Assembly (NCBI RefSeq): GCF_900114565.1
Contig: NZ_FOTM01000001.1
Span: 434,678 to 498,677, forward strand
Direction of reading: 5' to 3'
Source of the DNA: Leifsonia sp. CL147
Lineage (GTDB): Bacteria > Actinomycetota > Actinomycetes > Actinomycetales > Microbacteriaceae
DNA length: 64,000 nt
Program-made: the position numbers and the translations under genes
Notes under the pieces: model-generated
What the model saw: only the letters and a program-made list of their open reading frames with translations
What the model was told of the DNA's origin: nothing
The model's database searches: none
Shown here: positions 18,477-26,765 of the stretch, piece by piece
How positions within the stretch are numbered: position 1 is the stretch's first letter
Layout of the letters: every line of letters starts with the position of its first letter

Positions 18477-18551
18477 GGTGCTCCTCGGATTAGTGACGAC
18501 ACCTCAGTTTGTTGGTTCGGCAACCCGTGTTCCTGCCCCAGTTCTGGGGGT

Positions 18552-18619
18552 GAGTGCGCATGTACGGAACATGTGCGGTGCGGCGAGCACCAGCAGACGT
18601 TCCGAACAGCCGCAGTTAC
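18552..18619 (+). repeat. 66-bp intergenic palindromic repeat, copy R4
   Basis: GAGTGCGCATGTACGGAAC, then ATGTGCGGTGCGGCGAGCA, then GCAGACGTTCCGAACAGCCG. It lies upstream of one minus-strand gene and downstream of the next, so it sits in a tandem rather than convergent gap. Confidence 0.65.
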
Positions 18620-18650
18620 GGAGAGCAGCCACGCACCCCGGAGGCAGGGC

Positions 18651-19388
18651 TCAGCAGACGGCGTTCTCGAGCGTCCCGATCCCGTCGATGGTGATCGTGA
18701 CGCGGTCGCCGGGGCGGACGGGGATCGAGGTGCCGGGGGCTCCGGTGAGGATGACGTCGCCCGGGCCGAGCTCCAGCCACGCACTGACGTAGACGAGCAC
18801 CTCGATCAGCGACGACGGCAGGCGGGCCGTCGAGGACACGAGCTGCTCGGTGCCGTTCACCGCCATGTGGATGTCGCGGTCGCCGGGGTGGTGCAGCTCC
18901 GTTTCGATCCAGGGGCCGATGGGCGTGTAGTTGGTGCCGTTCTTCACCTGGCTGAACTTCTCGTCCACGTGCACCTGTCCGGCGTTCGTGACGTCGTTCA
19001 CGATGGAGTAGCCGAAGACGGCATCCATCGCGTCGTCCGGGGTGAGCCGGCTGCAGCGCGTCCCGATGACGATCGCCAGCTCGCCCTCCATGTTCACGGT
19101 TCCGATGCCGTGGCGGTAGGGGACCTCGTCGCCGGGGCCCGCGACCGTGCGGGACGACTTGAGGAAGGCCTGGATCGGGAGGCGATGGTCGTTGGCGCCC
19201 TTGTTGTGCGAGATGCCGACGACCACCGTCGGTTCCCACGGCGCCAGCAGCTCGGCGCCGTCGACCGCGTAGGTCTCTCCGGTGTAGACGAGGTCCGGCG
19301 CGAACGGATCCTCGATGCCGGCCCAGGCCTCGCCCGTGTGGATGACCGATCGCGGCCCGTCGTCGGTGCGGAGTCGCGCGATCCGCAT
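18651..19388 (-). CDS. Fumarylacetoacetate hydrolase (FAH) family protein
   Basis: 245 aa. The FAH fold catalyses hydrolysis, decarboxylation or dehydration of keto acids. Metal-binding acidic residues are in NMEGELAIVIG and the GYSIVNDVTNAGQ segment; PSSLIEVLVYVS and GDVILTGAPGTS are also family blocks. The start (MRIARLRTDDG) overlaps the stop of the sugar-acid dehydrogenase gene by one base. In this operon it may process a 2-keto-3-deoxy sugar acid (inference). Confidence 0.87.
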   Translation of the reverse strand: MRIARLRTDDGPRSVIHTGEAWAGIEDPFAPDLVYTGETYAVDGAELLAPWEPTVVVGISHNKGANDHRLPIQAFLKSSRTVAGPGDEVPYRHGIGTVNMEGELAIVIGTRCSRLTPDDAMDAVFGYSIVNDVTNAGQVHVDEKFSQVKNGTNYTPIGPWIETELHHPGDRDIHMAVNGTEQLVSSTARLPSSLIEVLVYVSAWLELGPGDVILTGAPGTSIPVRPGDRVTITIDGIGTLENAVC

Positions 19389-20434
19389 CAGTCGTCCTGG
19401 CCGGCGCCCCAGAGGCGCAGCACGACTTTGCTCGAGACGGCCGGATCGGAGGCCGTTTCGAAGGCGGCGATCGCGTCGTCGGCCGGGAACGTGTGCGTGA
19501 CGACCAGATCGAAGAGCGGGTCGTCCGTCAGCATCCGGATGGCCGTGTCGATCTCGGTGTCGAACCGGAAGGCGCCGCGCAGGTCGATCTCTCGGCTGAC
19601 CAGCTCCGAGAGGGCATACGGCTCCGGGGTGGCGGGCACCATGCCGATCTGCACCACGACACCTCCGCTCGCCACGGCCCGGATGGCGGACGTGACGGCC
19701 GCCGGGACGCCGGCCGCCTCGATCACGACGTCGAAGGCGCGTTCGGCGACCGGCTCCGAGCGCAGGGCGAACGTTCCGGCGGCGCCGAGCCGCTTGGCGA
19801 GAGCGAGCGGGCGTTCGAGCACATCCGAGGCCCACACCTCCCAGGCGCCCAGCCGCACGGCTGCGCGCAGGGCGAGCAGCCCGATGGGGCCGGATCCGCT
19901 GATCAGGACCTTCTTGCCCGCCACACCGCCGGCGCGGGAGAGTCCGTGCAGGCCGACGGCCAGGGGTTCGGCGAGCACGCCGCGTTCGAGCGGCAGCGTC
20001 CCGGGCAGCACGCGCACCTGATCGGCGCGCGCGGTGAACAGCTCCGAGAAGCCTCCCTGCGTGTGGGGATGCGTGGCCGCGCTGCCCAGGTACCGCGCAC
20101 CCGGGCTGATCGTCGGCCGCAGCGGGTCGAACTCCCGGTTGTCCCGGTCGTAGGTCGCAGGATGCAGCGTCACCGCAGTCCCCGGGGCCAGCGCCGCCGC
20201 CGGGTCGGTGCCGGCTCTTCCGTCCTGCACCACGCGACCGGCGACCTCGTGGCCGAGCACCAGCGGCTCGGTGATCGCGAAGGACCCGACGCGGCCCTCC
20301 TTGTAGTAGTGGAGGTCCGAACCGCAGATGCCGCCGTGCGTCATCCGGATCAGGACCTGGTCCGGTCCCGGGCTCTGCGGGGTGCGCTCTTCGATGCGCA
20401 GATCACCGGCGCCGTGGGCGACGAGTGCCTTCAT
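19388..20434 (-). CDS. L-idonate 5-dehydrogenase-like zinc dehydrogenase
   Basis: 348 aa MDR enzyme. Catalytic zinc residues in GGICGSDLHYY and VLGHEVAG. The region of the structural zinc lacks the four Cys, but RYLGSAATHPHTQGGFSE aligns with the FFGSAMYFPHVDGGF block of E. coli IdnD, the best clue to substrate class. NAD motif VLISGSGPIGLLALRAA. Middle gene of a three-gene operon with a gluconate 5-dehydrogenase-like SDR, the same pairing as IdnD/IdnO. Confidence 0.83.
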   Translation of the reverse strand: MKALVAHGAGDLRIEERTPQSPGPDQVLIRMTHGGICGSDLHYYKEGRVGSFAITEPLVLGHEVAGRVVQDGRAGTDPAAALAPGTAVTLHPATYDRDNREFDPLRPTISPGARYLGSAATHPHTQGGFSELFTARADQVRVLPGTLPLERGVLAEPLAVGLHGLSRAGGVAGKKVLISGSGPIGLLALRAAVRLGAWEVWASDVLERPLALAKRLGAAGTFALRSEPVAERAFDVVIEAAGVPAAVTSAIRAVASGGVVVQIGMVPATPEPYALSELVSREIDLRGAFRFDTEIDTAIRMLTDDPLFDLVVTHTFPADDAIAAFETASDPAVSSKVVLRLWGAGQDD

Positions 20435-20453
20435 GGGAGTGCCTTTCGGTGGG

Positions 20454-21239
20454 TCAGACGACCGCGGTCATGCCGCCGTCGACGTAGATGATCTGTCCGT
20501 TCACGAAGTCGGACGCCGGTGAGACCAGGTACAGCAGCGTTCCCACCAGTTCGTCGACGGAACCCCAGCGGCCTGCGGGGGTGCGTCCACGGACCCAGGC
20601 GCTGAACGCCTCGTCGTCGACCAGGGCCTTGGTCAGCTCGGTGGCGAAGTAACCGGGGGCGAGGGCGTTCACCTGGATGCTGGAGCCGGCCAGGTCGGCG
20701 CACATCCCGCGCGTGAGCATGACGATGCCGCCTTTGGAGGCTGCGTACGGTGCGATCCCCGGCCGGCCGAGCCGGCTCTGCACGGAGCCGATGTTCACGA
20801 TCTTGCCGCCGCCCCGCGCGGCCATCCCGCGCGCGACGCGCTGCCCGACCAGGAAGGCGCTGGTGAGATTCGACGCGACGATGGCGTTCCAGTCCTCGAC
20901 GGGGAAGTCCAGGAATGGCGCCCTGCGCTGGATGCCGGCGTTGTTCACCAGGATGTCGATGGGCGCGACGTCGCGTTCGATCTCGTCGATGCCCTCGGCG
21001 ACCTGTCGAGGGTCGGTCACATCGAAGGTGACCACGTGCACGTCTGCGTCGAGCCGCTCCCGGAGTTCGGCGGCGGTGGAACGCGCGACGTCCGCATCCC
21101 GTCCGTGGACGACGACTCGGGCGCCTGCAGCGCCCAGCCCTTCGGCCAGGGCCTTTCCGATGCCCCGGCTCGATCCGGTGACGAGTGCCGTCTTCCCCCG
21201 GATGTCGAACAGCCGGTGGGGGTTCACGTGGTCCGGCAT
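20454..21239 (-). CDS. Gluconate 5-dehydrogenase-like SDR oxidoreductase
   Basis: 261 aa short-chain dehydrogenase. NAD(P)-binding ALVTGSSRGIGKALAEGL, NNAG motif (DILVNNAGIQRR), catalytic Ser in VNIGSVQSRLG and YAASK (Tyr-Lys). The DHVNPHRLFDIRGKTALVTG opening and FATELTKALVDDEAFSAWVR resemble IdnO-type gluconate 5-dehydrogenases. First gene of the operon; start preceded by GAAGGAG. Confidence 0.85.
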   Translation of the reverse strand: MPDHVNPHRLFDIRGKTALVTGSSRGIGKALAEGLGAAGARVVVHGRDADVARSTAAELRERLDADVHVVTFDVTDPRQVAEGIDEIERDVAPIDILVNNAGIQRRAPFLDFPVEDWNAIVASNLTSAFLVGQRVARGMAARGGGKIVNIGSVQSRLGRPGIAPYAASKGGIVMLTRGMCADLAGSSIQVNALAPGYFATELTKALVDDEAFSAWVRGRTPAGRWGSVDELVGTLLYLVSPASDFVNGQIIYVDGGMTAVV

Positions 21240-21312
21240 GGGCGCTCCTTCACGCTCGCAGCCGGACGGATTCCCGTTCCGGCATCACGGACAAGGTATC
21301 ACTATGCTGAAC

Positions 21313-21334
21313 GCTGTCCATCATATTGGACAGC
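21313..21334. promoter_or_regulatory. IclR-type operator upstream of the sugar-acid dehydrogenase operon
   Basis: Perfect inverted repeat GCTGTCCA-N6-TGGACAGC, which reads GTCC-N8-GGAC in its core. It lies between the IclR gene's end and the SDR start, with an AT-rich candidate -10 nearby. The adjacent IclR regulator is the likely ligand. Confidence 0.55.
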
Positions 21335-21359
21335 GGGCTGAACAGCCGGCTGAACTCCG

Positions 21360-22151
21360 TCAGCGATCGCTGGTCAGCACCATCGGGTTCGAGAGCCGCT
21401 CGACCGCCGAGCGCAGCGCCTCGACGACGCGGTCGCGATGGTCCGCAGAGTCATCGGTACGGAACATGGAGGCGCCCATCGCCATCGGCACGTCGCCGCT
21501 GGACCGCGGCGGGATCGGCATGGCGATTCCCACCACGCTCGGGAACACTTCGCCTTCGTCGAGGCTGTATCCGCGCTCCCTGGTCGCCGCGAGCTTGGCC
21601 TGCAGCGCATCGAGCGTCTGGACGGACTTCTCGGTCAGCCGCGGCCACTCGCTGACGTGCGAGAAGCGCTCGGCCACCTCCTCCGGCTCGAGATTCGCGA
21701 GCAAGGCGTTCCCGATGGCGGTCGGTGCGGCAGGGAACCGGTCGCCGATCGTCGCGGAGAGCCGCAACGGGGCGCGCCCCTCGTGCCGGGCGAGATACAG
21801 AACGTTGGTCCCGTCGAGCACCGCCAGCTGGAGGAGTTCGTGGCTGAGCACAGGAGACTCGGCGCACAGCTTGTAGAACTCGCGCACCTGGTCGAACGAC
21901 CGCAGGAACGCACCGCCGAGCTCCAGGTTGCGGCGGCCGAGCGTGTAGCCGCCGTCCGTGCGCTGGATCATGCCGCCGTCTTCCAGCGCGACGCAGAGAT
22001 TGGAGGTGGACGACTTGGCGATCCCGAGCGCTCGCGCGATCTCGCTCAAGCTCAGCGGTGCACCATGCGCGTCCGCCAGGAGTCCGAGGATCGCGATAGC
22101 GCGCGTCACCGCCGGCGCCGGACCCCGGTCGCTGAGGGCGTCCGTCGTCAT
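21360..22151 (-). CDS. IclR-family transcriptional regulator
   Basis: 263 aa. N-terminal winged helix (AVTRAIAILGLLADAHGA; LSLSEIARALGIAKSSTSNL) and a C-terminal effector-binding domain (LAVLDGTNVLYLARHEGRAP, RGYSLDEGEVFPSVVGIAMP). Sits directly upstream of the SDR/IdnD/FAH operon on the same strand and 50 bp downstream of the hydroxyacid dehydrogenase gene, so it may be co-transcribed with the latter. The inverted repeat at 21313-21334 is its likely target. Confidence 0.88.
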   Translation of the reverse strand: MTTDALSDRGPAPAVTRAIAILGLLADAHGAPLSLSEIARALGIAKSSTSNLCVALEDGGMIQRTDGGYTLGRRNLELGGAFLRSFDQVREFYKLCAESPVLSHELLQLAVLDGTNVLYLARHEGRAPLRLSATIGDRFPAAPTAIGNALLANLEPEEVAERFSHVSEWPRLTEKSVQTLDALQAKLAATRERGYSLDEGEVFPSVVGIAMPIPPRSSGDVPMAMGASMFRTDDSADHRDRVVEALRSAVERLSNPMVLTSDR

Positions 22152-22200
22152 CCGCCCACCTCCTTCGCTGCCAGCACGAGCGTAGTGGCACGTGTCATGG

Positions 22201-23262
22201 TTAGTAGAACTCCCGCTTGTTGATGAGGTTCCGGACGCGCCGGCCGTCGAGCAGCCGGGTCGCGTTGTCGGCGAAGAGCTCGGCGATGAGCCGGTCCTCG
22301 GCCGACGTGAGCGCTGCGGTGTGCGGGCTGATCACGACGTTGGGCAGCTGCCAGAGCACGCTGTCGGCGGGGAGCGGCTCGACGGCGAAGACGTCCAGTG
22401 CGGCGAAGCCGACCCGGCCGTCCTGCAGAGCGGAGACGAGCGCATCCTGGTCGATCACGGTTCCGCGCCCGATGCTCACGAAGGTCGTGCCGGTCGAGAG
22501 CCGGCCGAGCACCTCCTCGCTCACGAGCTTCTCGGTGGCATCGGTCCCGGGCAAGGTCACGACGATCGCGTCGACCTCACCGGCCACCTCGGCCAGACGG
22601 GAGGGATGGACGATGCGCCGAACGTGCTTCACGGGCTCGTCCGCGCGGCTCGTGCCCCACACCGTCGCGCCGAGCGCGTCGAGAGCCTGCGCCGTCGCAC
22701 GGCCGATGCTTCCCAGCCCGACGACGAGGACGGTCTGCTCGCTGACCTGCCCCATCGTCCAGCGGTCGCTCCACTCCCGGGCGTCCTTGAGGGCGCGCAG
22801 CCGCGGCAGGTCCTTGGCGCCGGCGAGGACGCCGAAGACGGCGAACTCCGCCAGCGCGCGGGCGTGGACACCGGCCGAGCTCGTCAGAACGAGACGGGCC
22901 AGGTCGGCATCGCTGAGGCGCGCGGCCTTGACCTGGCCGCCGCCGCCTGCGGCCATCGTGTGCACCCAGCGCAGCTGCGGATTGGACGCGACTGTGCGCG
23001 CGAGAGCGGCGGGAGACTCATCCGGGATGCCGTAGAGGGCGTCGGCCGAGTCCAGGATCGCTTCGAAGGCCGACTGCTGGCGCGGGCTGCGCACGAAGGC
23101 GGGATCGCCTCCGTGATCGCCCGGCCAGCGCATCGGCGCGAGGAGGGTCTGATCCCGCACCAGGCGGACGCGCGGCTCGCGGGATTCGATGAGCTGGCAG
23201 AGCTCTTCGCTGAGGGGCGTGGCCACCCCCACGGTGAGGGTGCGGTCAGAAGGCTGGATCAC
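22201..23262 (-). CDS. D-isomer-specific 2-hydroxyacid dehydrogenase
   Basis: About 353 aa. NAD-binding VLVVGLGSIGRATAQAL, catalytic Arg in SIGRGTVIDQDAL, Glu in FAALDVFAVEPLP and His in VVISPHTAA. Start uncertain: I used the GTG at 23262 because the family fold begins just after it (TLTVGVATPLSEEL). An ATG at 23334 adds a 24-residue Ser/Thr/Glu-rich extension and would overlap the divergent promoter. Substrate probably a sugar-derived hydroxyacid (glycerate/hydroxypyruvate-like), from the GarR-type gene next door. Confidence 0.83.
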   Translation of the reverse strand: MIQPSDRTLTVGVATPLSEELCQLIESREPRVRLVRDQTLLAPMRWPGDHGGDPAFVRSPRQQSAFEAILDSADALYGIPDESPAALARTVASNPQLRWVHTMAAGGGGQVKAARLSDADLARLVLTSSAGVHARALAEFAVFGVLAGAKDLPRLRALKDAREWSDRWTMGQVSEQTVLVVGLGSIGRATAQALDALGATVWGTSRADEPVKHVRRIVHPSRLAEVAGEVDAIVVTLPGTDATEKLVSEEVLGRLSTGTTFVSIGRGTVIDQDALVSALQDGRVGFAALDVFAVEPLPADSVLWQLPNVVISPHTAALTSAEDRLIAELFADNATRLLDGRRVRNLINKREFY

Positions 23263-23334
23263 AGTGTCGCTTTCGGTTTCGGTGCTGGTTGAGGGCGAAT
23301 TCGAGAGGCTGAACTCCTCGACTTCTCCATTCAT

Positions 23335-23365
23335 TGTGTTGAACCCTGTTCGTTATGCTGGACCC
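23335..23365. promoter_or_regulatory. Divergent promoter with IclR-like half-sites
   Basis: GAACCCTGTTC (23341-23351) and GTTC-N8-GGAC (23348-23363) overlap a TATGCT -10-like hexamer (23354-23359). That -10 would place transcription start at or next to the ATG at 23366, i.e. a leaderless message. The site resembles the operators at 21313 and 30023-30084. Confidence 0.4.
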
Positions 23366-24313
23366 ATGATGAGCGTAACAGCGCAGCCGGTTGCTCTTCG
23401 AGTGGGATTCATCGGTCTCGGGGTGATGGGGCGGCCGATGGCTCTCAACATCCTTCGAGCCGCCGAGGCCTCGGGTCTGAGCCTGACCGTGACGGCCCGG
23501 CGCCGCGAGAGCGTCGACGAGGTGATCGCCGCCGGCGCCCACTGGGCGGACTCCCCACGGGAGGTCGCTTCGGCATCCGACGTGATCGTGATGATGCTGC
23601 CGGACCTGCCAGAAGCCGAGGCGGTCCTCGACGGCCCGGACGGGCTGCTCGCCGGCGTCGAGGGGCCGCTGGTCCTCTGCATCGGCTCGACGTCCTCCCC
23701 GGACGGCGTGCGGGAGCTGGGCTCGCGACTCCGTGAGAGCTCCGGAGGCAGGGTGCGCGTTCTCGACACCCCTGTCAGCGGCGGCGAGGACGGCGCGATC
23801 GGCGGCACCCTCTCCGTGATGGTCGGCGGGAGTCCGGAGGACTTCGCGACGGCCGGGCCGGTTCTGGAGGCGGTCGGGCATCCCGTGCTGCTGGGCCCGC
23901 TCGGCGCGGGCGAGGTGGCCAAGGCGTGCAACCAGATGGTCGTCGCGGCCACGGTGCTCGCCTGGGGCGAAGCGTGCGTCATCGCCGAGCGCAGCGGGCT
24001 CGATGTGGGCGCCCTCCTCGACCTGCTGGCCGGCGGGTACGCCGGCAGCCGGGTGCTGGAGACACGCAAGGCGCGTTTCGTTGACAAGGATTACCGCCCT
24101 TCCGGTGCTGCGAAGTACATGGTCAAGGATCTGCGGTTCGCCACCGACGAGGCCCGGAAGTCCGGGACGGTGACGCACCAGCTGGATGCGCTGAGGGAGT
24201 CGTTCGAGGAGTTGACCGCCGCCGGTTTCGGCGACCAGGACATCGCCGTGACGCGGGCCTGGGTCGAATCCCTCCCGGCGGCGCCCGCGGCGCCCGCGGC
24301 GCCCGCGGAGTGA
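23366..24313 (+). CDS. NAD(P)-dependent beta-hydroxyacid dehydrogenase (GarR/HIBADH family)
   Basis: 315 aa. Rossmann motif VGFIGLGVMGRPMALNIL, substrate-binding VRVLDTPVSGGEDGAIGG, catalytic Lys in GAGEVAKACNQMVVA. Typical of tartronate semialdehyde reductase or 3-hydroxyisobutyrate dehydrogenase. The C-terminus is an AAP-type low-complexity tail coded by a repeated GCGCCCGCG unit. No ribosome site precedes the ATG; a -10 at 23354 suggests leaderless translation. Divergent from the D-hydroxyacid dehydrogenase; both fit glycerate-type metabolism. Confidence 0.85.
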   Translation: MMSVTAQPVALRVGFIGLGVMGRPMALNILRAAEASGLSLTVTARRRESVDEVIAAGAHWADSPREVASASDVIVMMLPDLPEAEAVLDGPDGLLAGVEGPLVLCIGSTSSPDGVRELGSRLRESSGGRVRVLDTPVSGGEDGAIGGTLSVMVGGSPEDFATAGPVLEAVGHPVLLGPLGAGEVAKACNQMVVAATVLAWGEACVIAERSGLDVGALLDLLAGGYAGSRVLETRKARFVDKDYRPSGAAKYMVKDLRFATDEARKSGTVTHQLDALRESFEELTAAGFGDQDIAVTRAWVESLPAAPAAPAAPAE

Positions 24314-24319
24314 GCGGAG

Positions 24320-24358
24320 CGAGAAGGGGAGGCTCGGCGACCGAGCCTCCCCTTCTCG
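24320..24358. terminator. Bidirectional hairpin terminator
   Basis: Perfect 18-bp stem (24320-24337 with 24341-24358) and 3-nt loop between two convergent genes whose stop codons are only about 50 bp apart. There is no long T tract on either side, as usual in GC-rich actinobacteria. Confidence 0.85.
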
Positions 24359-24362
24359 TGAC

Positions 24363-25538
24363 TCACTTGCCCCAGACCTTCTTGTAGACGTCGCGGTACC
24401 CGCTGGCCGGGTCGAACACGTCTCCGGTCGGCACGTTCTGCTTGGTGATGAGACCCGGTGCCGGAACGAATCCGGACCACTGCTGTCCCGCCAGAGCGCG
24501 GTTCACCTCGTCGACGATCTCCCAGCCCTCCATGGTGAGCGGCTCGGCGACGGTCGCCGCCTGGTAGTCGACCGAGCGGATGCGCTGGAATTCGGCGGAG
24601 TCACCGTCTCCCGCGGCCACCGACTTGGGCGTCCCGGCCGGGTCCTTGCCTGCGGCACGGAGCGCCTGCTGGGCGCCGCCGAAGTAGTTGCCGTTGATGG
24701 CGAGGAGGTAGGTCAGCTTGTCGCCGTCCTTCTGGAGCAGGTTCGAGATGATCCCCGGCATCCGCTGATCGGCGTCCGCGATGGGGGAGTCCTGGTAGCT
24801 GAGGACACTGCATCCCGAGCATGCCGTGATGTACGCCTGCATGGCCTTCGCCTTCTCCACGGCGATCTGGTACTGGCCGTCGGTGAAGATCGCCACCCCG
24901 GCCTTGCCGTTCGAGTCCGCGACCGCGAACGCCGCCGCCAGTTGCGACACCGCGAGCGGGTCCGTGGAGACGTTCGCGAACAGCCCGTTGCCCGGGCCGG
25001 TGCTCGCTCCCGCGTGCCAGCCGACGACCGGGATCTTCGCATCGTTCGCGGTCTTGATCGTCGCGGCCTGCTCGGTGGGGTCGAACCCGCCCAGCACGAT
25101 GGCCGCCGGCTTGGATGCGATCGCCTGGTTCAGCGCATCCGTGCGCCCCTGCGCCGTGGCCTTGCCGTCGTAGACGTTGACCTTCCAGCCGATGACCGCA
25201 GCAGCCTCCTTCACGCCCTCGGCGACCGTGTTGACGCCGCCGTTGGTCAGGTCGCTCCCGACGTAGGCGATGGTGGCGCCCGCCTGCTGCGCCTTGGGGC
25301 CGGACGACTTGGGCGAGAAGCCGGTGCTGGCGGACAGGCTGTCGGCCACGAGCTTCTTGGAGGCGGCGACGATGTCGCCGCTGGGGATGATCGATGCGTA
25401 GGCGTTGGCAGTCGCGGCCGGCGTGGACGTGGTTCCGGCGCCCACCGAGGCGCTGGAACAGCCGGTGAGGATGAGGGCTGCTGCGGCAGGGATCGCGGCG
25501 AAGGCCAGCGCCCTGGCGCGGTGTTTCTTGGTGATCAT
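24363..25538 (-). CDS. Sugar ABC transporter substrate-binding lipoprotein
   Basis: 391 aa. Lipobox AALILTGCSS after a basic leader (MITKKHRARALAF). Ribose/galactose-type fold: ATIAYVGSDLTNGGVNTVAE, KPAAIVLGGFDPTEQ, VVGWHAGAS, and LTYLLAINGNYFGGAQQAL. Two Cys (TACSGCSV) occur in the middle. Last gene of an SMP30-IclR-ATPase-permease operon, 51 bp after the permease. Probably binds a sugar acid or lactone given its neighbours (inference). Confidence 0.87.
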   Translation of the reverse strand: MITKKHRARALAFAAIPAAAALILTGCSSASVGAGTTSTPAATANAYASIIPSGDIVAASKKLVADSLSASTGFSPKSSGPKAQQAGATIAYVGSDLTNGGVNTVAEGVKEAAAVIGWKVNVYDGKATAQGRTDALNQAIASKPAAIVLGGFDPTEQAATIKTANDAKIPVVGWHAGASTGPGNGLFANVSTDPLAVSQLAAAFAVADSNGKAGVAIFTDGQYQIAVEKAKAMQAYITACSGCSVLSYQDSPIADADQRMPGIISNLLQKDGDKLTYLLAINGNYFGGAQQALRAAGKDPAGTPKSVAAGDGDSAEFQRIRSVDYQAATVAEPLTMEGWEIVDEVNRALAGQQWSGFVPAPGLITKQNVPTGDVFDPASGYRDVYKKVWGK

Positions 25539-25589
25539 GTCGGTTCCTTCTCTTGGTGTCGTGGCCGGCGACGGTGCCGGTCCCTCGGG

Positions 25590-26765
25590 TCAGGTTCGGG
25601 TCGTGCTGGTGCTGGATAACGCTGTCTCGTCCCGTGCCGACGCGGATGGGGGGACCGCGTCGGCACGGGGAGCGGCGGGGGCCGTCGGCCCCGCGCCGTC
25701 CGGCGCGGATCCCGCGCCGGAGTTCTGGGTCGTCGTCTTGGGGGTGTCCGCCCGGTTCAGCCGGCGTCGGCTGGCGAGCGAGGCGATCGTGATCGCGGCG
25801 ACGAGGGTGAGCCCGTTGAAGAGCGGCTCGAGGAAGAACTGTCCCGGGAGCAGCTGCTCCAGTCCGGAGATGCCGATCGTCGCGATGAGCACACCGAGGA
25901 CGGTGCCGAGGGCGTTCACGCGGCCGGGCTTGATCGTCGTCGAGCCGAGGAAGGCGGCGGCGAGCGCCGGGAGCAGATACTCCGGGCCGATGTTCGCCTG
26001 GGCGACGCCGGCCTGGCGCGAGGCGAGCAGGATGCCGGCCACCGCGGTCAGCATCCCCGAGGCGACCATGGCGCCGACGATGTAGCGGCGCCGGTGGACG
26101 CCTGTCAGCTCCGCTGCCTTCGGGTTGGCGCCGACCGCGTAGAGGTAGCGCCCCATCGGGAGGTACTCGAGGATGAGCCAGATGATCGCCGCGACGACGA
26201 GCGCGATGATGAAGACGCCGGGGATGGGGCCGATCGACCAGGTGGACAGGGCGTCGAAGGCCGAGGCGCGCATCCCGGTGTTGTCCGTCACCTGCCGTCC
26301 TCCGGTCACCCAGTAGGTGATCGCGTAGATGACCTGCGCGGTGGCGAGGGTCGCGATGAAGGCGTCGACCTGTGCCAGCTCGATGAGCAGGGCGTTGACG
26401 AGACCGATGACCGCGCCGCCGGCGAGGCACATCAGGATGACCAGCCGGTAGTCGATCCCCTGGAGCTGCCAGAGCAGCGACATCACCTGCCAGAGTCCGA
26501 CGCCGTAGCCGATCGAGAGGTCGATCTTCCCCGCCACCATCGGGAGGGTGACGGCCAGCGCGAGGATGAGGAGCACCGACTTGCTCGATGCGAGCAGCTG
26601 GAAGTTCAGCAGCGTCGCGAAGGTGGTGGGGGCCGCGACGGCGAAGATGGCGAACAGGAGGACCGTCAGCACGACCATCCCGTACACGGTGTACAGCTTG
26701 CGGTACCAGGGTGCGCCCTTCGGCGGCTCCAGCGCCGTCGACTTGAGGGAGGTGTTCATGCTCAT
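25590..26765 (-). CDS. Ribose-type sugar ABC transporter permease
   Basis: 391 aa with about ten hydrophobic segments from residue ~30. Family motifs VAGKIDLSIGYGVGLWQV (the usual GGIDLSVG loop, here with a Lys) and GANPKAAELTGVHRRRYIVG, which contacts the ATPase. The last ~40 residues are a polar Ala/Pro/Ser/Thr tail, longer than usual. The ATG overlaps the ATPase stop by 4 bp. Confidence 0.88.
   Translation of the reverse strand: MSMNTSLKSTALEPPKGAPWYRKLYTVYGMVVLTVLLFAIFAVAAPTTFATLLNFQLLASSKSVLLILALAVTLPMVAGKIDLSIGYGVGLWQVMSLLWQLQGIDYRLVILMCLAGGAVIGLVNALLIELAQVDAFIATLATAQVIYAITYWVTGGRQVTDNTGMRASAFDALSTWSIGPIPGVFIIALVVAAIIWLILEYLPMGRYLYAVGANPKAAELTGVHRRRYIVGAMVASGMLTAVAGILLASRQAGVAQANIGPEYLLPALAAAFLGSTTIKPGRVNALGTVLGVLIATIGISGLEQLLPGQFFLEPLFNGLTLVAAITIASLASRRRLNRADTPKTTTQNSGAGSAPDGAGPTAPAAPRADAVPPSASARDETALSSTSTTRT
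25613..25626. promoter_or_regulatory. Possible LacI-type operator inside permease 3' end
   Basis: GGATAACGCTGTC matches the operator GGATAACGCTATCC found at 50802 and 52981 at 12 of 14 positions. It lies ~75 bp upstream of the binding-protein start, within the permease tail codons. It may be coincidental. Confidence 0.2.

Noticed and set aside
24280-24313. Repeated GCGCCCGCG units as a separate repeat element
   Set aside because: They simply encode the Ala-Pro tail of the dehydrogenase.
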